From Ipomoea triloba (taxonomy: Eukaryota > Streptophyta > Magnoliopsida > Solanales > Convolvulaceae), in NCBI RefSeq assembly GCF_003576645.1, contig NC_044930.1, positions 7,296,518-7,360,517 on the forward strand: 64,000 nucleotides of DNA. The letters are read 5' to 3'. Of this stretch, positions 56,961-64,000 are shown one piece after another. Every line of letters starts with the position of its first letter. The first letter of the stretch is position 1. The notes under the pieces are model-generated. The model had not been told where the DNA came from and searched no databases. It saw only the letters and a list, made by a program, of their open reading frames with translations. Made by a program: the position numbers and the translations under genes.

Positions 56961-58680
56961 CAATGTTGAAATATTTTGATTTAAGAGAAAACCATTAGCT
57001 TAGTCGTGGTCTAAAAGTGCGCTCTAAGTGAAATTCGCCTTATGATCGATTTTAGCTGGCAAAGGACCACAAGAACATAAACCAACTTAGGTTGTCAATA
57101 ACTACTCATCGTATGCAATGTTCACATACTCAATATTTTGACGCATTCAATTTACCCCATTTTACATACTTATATACCAATGTTTGCATACATTATTAAT
57201 GTCAATGCGTACATTAGCAATAAACACAAAAGAAAAATTTATGACTCAACTATTTTGAGTTATATTTTACATTGGCCTCCAGTTTTCTCACTGTGATGAA
57301 ACTAATAATCACACAATGTATCAGATACATTAGAAGTTCGCTTACCTATATTATTCCAAACTGTTGAGTTCACTTTCCAATTATTAAATCTCTTTTAATT
57401 TCAATTAAAAAATAATTCTTAGGGAAAAAAATCAAATCAAATTGTAATTAACTAGCTCCAAACCCTAATTTAACTACTATTTACATTAGCTAAAACTTCA
57501 CTTCTAAGGAAAAAAAAATGAATACAAATTTAACATACAAGCTAAGACTTAAACTGCAGTGTGCATAGTGAGTTACTATAGTATTTTCTAGCTATTACTA
57601 TTAAAATTACAAACAAGAAATCCATTAAAAAAATATATTACAAAGCCAAGAAACATCACTACTTGCAAAAAAAAGTGTAGGCCAAACCATAAAATGATAA
57701 TGCCCTTTCCACAAAATATATATTATCTCATTTCAATACATTATATTAGTTGAAATGTAAACTTCAACAATAATTAGATGTTGAGTTAAATCACGCGCAC
57801 AAACAAACACGTACACGCATATACACGACATTATATTATTAAAAAACAAGATACCTCATATCATCCTGATTATATATATAGTATTTTCTCTACTTGCAAA
57901 CTTCTATTTGAAGCCCTAGCAAAAAATCCTTTCCTTGTACATATACATAATGGGTTTGCATTGGATGGTGGATCAAAAGTTGTTCATTTTAACACATGCA
58001 ATTAAGAAGAATGAGTGATGCATAAATTTACCATTTCAAGTGCTTCATATATAGCTTGTAATGATGGAGAAGAAACATAAAGAGACCATAGAACCTTAAA
58101 AGATTGAAATTTGCAAACATTACTGATAGATATATATATGTACATGAAATGTTGAAATTTGCAGATTAAACCTAACTGACTTACCTTCTAAGTCATATAA
58201 AAGGAACATATCCCATGATTCACAAGGAATGTAATACATTTGCAAATATTATTATTATTATTTAATTTTGATCTTAATTAGTTTGGTGGATGGATTGAAT
58301 ATATATAATATTTGATGGAAATAAAATTCTCCGGTGGCGTAATGCTACCTCTACCTGGCTTCACCGCCGATGATGTGATCGAGTAGCTAAGAAAGCACTT
58401 ACTTGAGTTGAGAAAATGTATATATCCGATACAAGCACTTCACATCTTAGTTAATTTATGCAACAAAAACAATTTTTTTTTGGGTGTAACAAAAGTATCT
58501 ACCCTGGATGACTAATTCTCTGGCTGAATTTTGAGCACTCTGAGGATGGAATGACTGGTATGCAGATTTAAGGTTGCTCCATATAATAGATCCTGTGTTC
58601 AAATTTTAATATGATGGAGCATAAGATCAATAAACAAGTGCAAGATTAATGTATCCAACCTCATCTCCATCGATCTCTCG
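54064..58680. other. 4.6 kb AT-rich intergenic region
   Basis: No gene, tRNA or well-bounded transposon recognised. A TA microsatellite lies at 56910-56955. A patch at 56720-56810 (ATAGGACTCTGCCCTAGAG) has the look of a dispersed repeat but no second copy occurs here. The right end, read on the minus strand, should include the 3' UTR of the AHL gene. Confidence 0.45.
56910..56955. repeat. (TA)n microsatellite
   Basis: About 23 uninterrupted TA units. Confidence 0.95.
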
Positions 58681-59664
58681 TTAAAATTGAGGTGGTCTTG
58701 CGGCGGCGGCGGCGGTGTTTCCAGCCCATCCGAACACTTCTGCTGAAAACGGGTAATTGGTTGGCGGCGGCGGCTGTGGCTGTTGTGTGTTTCCGAATGA
58801 CGTTCCTCCTCCGCCTTCGCCGCCTCCAGTCACGCCGGATGTTTGGGACGCGGCGGTGGACGACTGGACCTGCCCAGCTGCGGCGGCGGTTGCATTGCCC
58901 GCGCCTCCCTCCGCTTCCTCCTCCAGAGGGAGGCGCTCGAAAACCGCATTGGCGAACGTGGCAGCCATGAGCACTACCGGGCCGGAAGCCATAAGGGGCC
59001 CCACCACGCTCCCGCCCACGACCTGCCCCTGTCCCCCTGACAAAAATATCGACAGGCCGCCCGCCCCGGGCGGGGCGGGAGGCGGGAGGACGGTTCCGGA
59101 GAGCGAGAGGATCTCGAAGCGGCCGTGGAGCGTGACAACTGTCCCGGCGGGCGAGGACGGCTGACGCAGGGTGACGTTAGTGACGGTGCCGCTCCCGCTG
59201 AGCACGCAGACCCCCCTCCCCCTCCGCCGCGCGTAGCTGGTCACGCTGTCCACGATGTCGGCCCCGGCCGAGACCTCCAGCACGTGAGACCGCAGGGCGT
59301 TAGGGCTGTCTCTCGTCACAATAATAGGCGGCTTCGGCTTGTTCTTCGACCCGGGCGGCCGACCTCTAGGTCGACGGCTCGACGTCGACCCACCTCCCCC
59401 TCCTCCTCCCGAGCTAGTAGCCGCCGCATCATTATCCGATTTCTGTTCCTTCTGGTCGGATGAATCCGAGGTAGGCGTCGTAGGTAAGGCGGCGGCGCCG
59501 CCCCCGCCGGAGGGTTGATGCTGAGAGAAATTAGATTGGTGGTGCAACTGAAGCTCAGGCGTACTAAAGAGCTGGTGAACGAAACCAGGAGGAGGAGGAG
59601 CCTGATGATGATGGTGATTAAACCCCCCTCCTCCGCCTCCATCTCCGCCGCCGCCGCCGCCCAT
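58681..59664 (-). CDS. AT-hook motif nuclear-localized (AHL) protein
   Basis: A single exon of 327 aa, GC-rich against AT-rich surroundings. The N-terminus is Gly-, His- and Pro-rich, followed by one AT-hook, RGRPPGS (100-106), with the flanking KNKPKPP typical of type I hooks. A PPC/DUF296 domain follows (about 122-247), with [31 protein letters not shown] and the GRFEIL hexamer (181-186). The tail is low complexity. AHLs form trimers on AT-rich DNA and repress growth and flowering genes. One AT-hook and no introns fit clade A (the Arabidopsis AHL15-29 group); I cannot name the orthologue. The start is the first in-frame ATG; the first 20 residues are low complexity, so a slightly downstream start cannot be excluded. 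Confidence 0.93.
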   Translation of the reverse strand: MGGGGGGDGGGGGGFNHHHHQAPPPPGFVHQLFSTPELQLHHQSNFSQHQPSGGGGAAALPTTPTSDSSDQKEQKSDNDAAATSSGGGGGGGSTSSRRPRGRPPGSKNKPKPPIIVTRDSPNALRSHVLEVSAGADIVDSVTSYARRRGRGVCVLSGSGTVTNVTLRQPSSPAGTVVTLHGRFEILSLSGTVLPPPAPPGAGGLSIFLSGGQGQVVGGSVVGPLMASGPVVLMAATFANAVFERLPLEEEAEGGAGNATAAAAGQVQSSTAASQTSGVTGGGEGGGGTSFGNTQQPQPPPPTNYPFSAEVFGWAGNTAAAAARPPQF

Positions 59665-61529
59665 CCCGGCATCTATTCTCTCCCACCACTTGTTGTTGTT
59701 AGCCAGCTTAGCTTCTTACTCAACTTACCACTATATATACGATGATCTGAGGATTAATTATCTCGCCGGCCGACTAAATAACCTCTCAGTTCAGCACTTT
59801 CTAGATGGATCGATCTGATTATCTGAAGACGATCAATCTCTCAGCTTCATCCCAAAGTAATCAACAAATTTAAGGAAGAAGATGAAGAAACAACAAATTA
59901 AAACTGGATGGGTTTCTAAACCTCCATGAGAGATACAACAACAACCTTAATAAATGATTGATATCATCATAGATCCATCGAACAACCATATATAAACATC
60001 CACAGATCCACCGTTACTGTTGACCCGGTAGTCTAAGGAGAAAGAGAGAAAGAGAGAGAGAGAGAGAGAGGGGAGAGAAATTTGAAGAAAGGGAAGAATA
60101 GACGAAGTTGGTGAGCATGATTTAAGCACGTATAGTAACCAAGCACTGGTACTAATGAATTAATTATTAGCTACCTCCAACAATCCGAAACCTCTCTCTC
60201 CTCCTGAGGAATTTTTAAAAATAATAATAATATTTATACTTATCCTAAGGTGGATTGCTTCATGTCTCTCATTTTAAAAATTCATTTTTAAAGTATAATT
60301 ATAAAAAATTATAAACATAAGTTCAGACAAGAGAAAGTAAGAAATGGTAGCTAAGAGAAAAAGCAGGAGAAGGTGTTAGAGAAAAAGAAATTTTATCATA
60401 TGAATAAATAATTGAGACAGTGATTAAAGAGAAAGTCGAAATAGTTAAAAAGAAAGTCGGAAATGAAAACCTACTATATCTCCCATCCAAATTAAAAAAA
60501 CATATTTAACTTATTTTGTAAAATTTCTATCAAAGTAATGTTGTTTTTTCACTCTTATTTTTTTTTAATTGATGTGACTTTAAAAAAATAAAATTATGAA
60601 AACAAAAAGAATCTATAATGAGTAATTTGAATGTCCACTACCATAAAAATAATAATAACAATTATACTTTTATCAATAAAATAATGATTTTACTTTTACA
60701 TTTTATAAAAATATCATTATAGTATTTTATTTATACTAATCACATTTTAGTATTGGGTAGTAGAATTTTCACAAGACATTAAATTTCTGGAATGTCAAAT
60801 CTTTATCCCGTAATGCTTCCCAACTCGGCTTTCTACAGAAAACACAAAACCAATCAACAAAAGGATCATTCTTTGCCGGGCCCCGTGATTAATATAATAT
60901 TCAACAAAAACCTTTTTTTTTTTTTGGAAATGTATTCAACAAAAACCTTAATTACTCATCTTAGGTATTATGTACGAGAGATTTTTATAAAGTAATATTT
61001 ATTCTATATTTTTTTTATTTATTGCAGTCTTAAAATTTAATATCTTATTTGTCAGTGTTTGATCCTATGACTTTCTTTCAAGGAGAGTCACTGAGGTTTT
61101 ATCTGAGTACAAGTTGTTTTGCAATGAGACGAATAATTAATTTAAAAAATATAAAGCAAATTTGTAAAGTATTTTTGACAGCATCTGAGAGTTGCCGAAA
61201 ACACAAGTAGTATCGGTGATTGGTGAATGAAGGAAGCATATGGAATATAATCCCTATCTTTACAACTTAGCAGACTTGTCTTTTATTTCCGTTAATCCCC
61301 AACTTATCCCTTATAATATAATTATCCTTTTTAGGCTGGTTACAAATGTTAAACGGTATACACGAATTTTCTAATTATGTCTCTATCTCTACTATAAATC
61401 TAAACTAATAGTTGGACTACACATGTAATTCAATTTTGTCATGTGATGTTCAAACTCAATCTTAATCTTGAAAGATATATTCTATCTCAATTAAAAGTAT
61501 AAATTGATAATTGAACTGTACATTTATAT
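59665..61529. other. AHL upstream region and AT-rich DNA
   Basis: On the minus strand this holds the AHL promoter and leader. TATATATA at 59732-59740, about 70 bp upstream of the ATG, is a candidate TATA box. A GA-rich tract (60039-60078) resembles plant GAGA-type promoter DNA. Beyond 60130 no gene is supported. Confidence 0.4.
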
Positions 61530-61532
61530 TTA

Positions 61533-61835
61533 GGGTGTGTTTGGTTATAAGTTTAGCTATCAGGAATGAGTATCAAAGTCATTGTTATTGTTTGGTTGAC
61601 AGGTGTTTAGAACACTGCTATGAGTTTTGATTAACCCTTAATTACAAAACTCATTGCATAATAAAATAAGGGTTTCATTCCCTTCCTCCTCAGCCGCTTT
61701 TTCTAACTATTAATAATCATTTACATTCCACCCTACTACCAAACATGAAAAATACTTTCACCAAAACTCATTACTATTACCAAATATTTGATACCCATTC
61801 CAACTCCAATTTCCCTGTGCGAACCAAACACACCC
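61533..61835. mobile_element. Tourist-like MITE with perfect TIRs (303 bp)
   Basis: The perfect inverted termini GGGTGTGTTTGGTT / AACCAAACACACCC are flanked by TTA at 61530-61532 and 61836-61838. The AT-rich interior has no coding sequence. The perfect ends suggest recent insertion; it is related in its termini to the element at 951-1432. Confidence 0.88.
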
Positions 61836-61838
61836 TTA

Positions 61839-62648
61839 ATATATTATATACTTACCAACTTGAGTTAAGTTAATTTTACTATATAAATCAAGTCTATAAT
61901 TTGGGATGGAGGAGTATAATTTAATAAAGGATGATAAGCAATAAGATGTATATATTGATGTTAATTAGTTGTATATTACTTAATTCTTGCTTTAACAATA
62001 GCCACATGTCAGACAAAGGCTTTGAGGGTTGAGTACAATATCCTGCCATCAGAATGTGGTGTTAACTATTATACAATTATAAGAAAAAAATATTTACACA
62101 TTTGTTATTAGTTATAACTTTTAGCATAATGGTAATTTTTTATCTGACACCACAATTTAGTTACAAGGGAATAATAAGCTTCCTAAGGTCTAAGAAAGGA
62201 GGCTTTAATATTGTCAATAGAAAACATTTTCCACTTTATAATTGTGGAGAAACTATTGGCAGTCCTTAGAAGTCAGATCATCACCATATCACTCAACTCA
62301 TTTAACATTGGTCAAAAGTAGTATAAACATATATATAGTCAACTTTATGTGAATGCTGAATCGATTAGCTCAATATTTTATTTTATGTATAAAAGAAAAT
62401 GAAATTAACTTGCAATAATATACTATATATGAACATGTACATTTATGCATCAATTTTCATTTATTCACTTATTGGTAGACCAATACCATATTTCTACAAT
62501 ATTATTTTTGTAACTTTCATGTCACCATGTCAACCTTATTAAATAAAAAATGTGTGTTGGTGTATTTAATTATATGATTAAAATACTCTTACTTTATGTT
62601 TTTTTTTATTTAAAAATTAAAGAGGCATTGTAGTAAAATTAAGGACGT

Positions 62649-62702
<54 letters not shown>

Positions 62703-64000
62703 AGAGTAATAACACGATAGCAATAATAAGAGAATAACATTTGATATATGGGAAAGCTTGCAGCCACTAATAAGGAGTGCGCACTTGCTAAAGTCTAGGG
62801 AATAGCATATTTATTTTACTGAGAGAAATTATGATGAAATGAAAAAATAATAATGTTATTTTCTTTCTAGAATTTACGTTTTAATTTTCATTTCTTGATA
62901 GTTGATACAATAACAAATTAAAACTCTTTATATTTATTTTATGGTTGTTTGTGAATTAGTTGATTGTATAAAAAGTTAAAAATGATGAATTCACTAGATA
63001 ATATTTAAAAGAAAAAAAAAAAAAAAAACCAATCAAGTAGTGCTAAACGACTAATTTGGAAGTGAATTTTATGAAAGAATGTATTATAATCACTCCAATG
63101 GAATTTACATTGATTGATGCTAGAAGGAAATCCATTTGGCTTGATTGTGACGGTATATTTGTATATTCATTTTTTAGTATATCGAATGTTCATTTTGATG
63201 TATACTATTGATAAGTGTCTAATTGTTCATATTTCTACTTTGTATTTAAGTTTATTTTGTTTGCCATTTGTTATAATTTTGCCTCTTGGAGAGCCAAAGA
63301 GCGGTGTTTTCAATTGTTTTGATCATTTGGGCAAACAAAGGTAAAGTGGAGCAAAAGATCAAGATATTATAATTTTCGCACATTTCTATTGCTTAGTATT
63401 TCGATCATATCTTACCGTAGAAATGTCTAAATCAAGTGATTCAGGCGTCACTGAAAAACCAACTAAAAGGACTGCAACTTTCATGCGGACCATCAACTCT
63501 AATTTTGATGTTAAAATGGTCAAAAATAGTAAGGAAGATGTTTTGTTAGAATGCACGGGAGACTACACGCCCGTGCACCACTGCTCTCCAAATTGATTTT
63601 CTTTCTATATTTAGCATGAACACCTACATGCTCGTTTCTCAACCCGTGTAGCTACTATTTGTTCACTATTTAAGCTCGTTTTCACCCATTTCTAATATGT
63701 TCCAACCCTTAGACGAATCTTAGTTCATTTCTTTCATTTGCTTTCATACTTTTAGGTTAGATGAGGCTTAGATTTAGGTTCCTAAACATATTTGAAGCTT
63801 GTATTGAAGGATCTACACTTAGATTTCAAGACTTTATCTTCCATTTCAATAGATATATGTTATATTTTCTTAATCTATAATTCCATTATGTTATTTACAT
63901 ATTCTTATGCTTTTGCGTTATTTATGTTTATGAATCATTAGTAGTTAGTTTAGGGATTCGGTTAGGGTTGTATTATCTATTTAGATGTTTTATTTGTGAT
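61839..64000. other. AT-rich intergenic DNA to the window end
   Basis: No gene recognised. A TA microsatellite lies at 62652-62698. From about 63340 the composition becomes less AT-rich, with an unidentified stretch (GCACGGGAGACTACACGCCC near 63553) that could be the edge of a retrotransposon continuing past the window. Confidence 0.4.
62652..62698. repeat. (TA)n microsatellite
   Basis: An uninterrupted TA repeat of about 23 units. Confidence 0.95.

Noticed and set aside
58692..59463. Plus-strand Arg/Pro-rich frames opposite the AHL gene
   Set aside because: Low-complexity shadows of the GC-rich AHL exon; the minus-strand frame has the AT-hook and PPC domain.

Overview
The window is nuclear DNA of a flowering plant, almost certainly a eudicot. 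The evidence is AT-rich intergenic DNA, GT-AG introns, plant-only families (PILS, AHL, DYW-type PPR, B2-type CDK) and dense small transposons (Tourist-, Stowaway-, hAT- and Mutator-like MITEs, SINE heads, Ty1/copia and LINE remnants, a Helitron-like end). The species cannot be named from the sequence. It is a draft assembly: there is a 967-base N gap, two single-N joins flanked by exact kilobase duplications, and five exact 42-bp tandem duplications that look like untrimmed contig overlaps.

Layout. 1-4200: transposons and tandem repeats. 4214-11742 (+): BRR2, the U5 snRNP helicase, with two coding introns and a 5'-UTR intron. 12341-13206: Harbinger-like element with a GC-rich core. 13817-14584 (+): shortened U2AF35-type splicing factor. 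15611-18562 (+): DYW-class PPR gene broken by a Mutator-like insertion, a frameshift and a stop codon. 22147-24338 (+): complete eight-exon CDKB2 with an MSA-like promoter site; exons 4-8 recur at 24673-25575 in what is most likely an unmerged contig overlap. 26160-30530: fragments of several genes, including a decayed NADPH-cytochrome P450 reductase 3' half. 31242-34258: hAT MITE with a nested Stowaway, then a gutted copia element. 34428-37837 (-): intact ten-exon PILS auxin-transport-like gene. 38700-47000: MITEs, a SINE/tRNA-like insert with perfect target duplications, an ERECTA-like fragment, a LINE tail, the N gap, and a tRNA-Glu(CUC) gene. 49804-52923 (+): eight-exon LIF2/hnRNP-Q-like three-RRM protein. 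53239-54063: TIR element with internal 199-bp repeats. 58681-59664 (-): single-exon AT-hook (AHL) protein. 59665-64000: AT-rich DNA with one clean Tourist-like MITE.

The genes are ordinary housekeeping or regulatory plant genes and form no operon-like system. Three act in RNA processing or binding (BRR2, U2AF35, LIF2-like), and BRR2 and U2AF35 are direct neighbours. I found no convincing new biological system. The strongest observations are assembly artefacts that imitate gene duplication, well-bounded transposon insertions with target-site duplications, and unusual residues in BRR2 and U2AF35.
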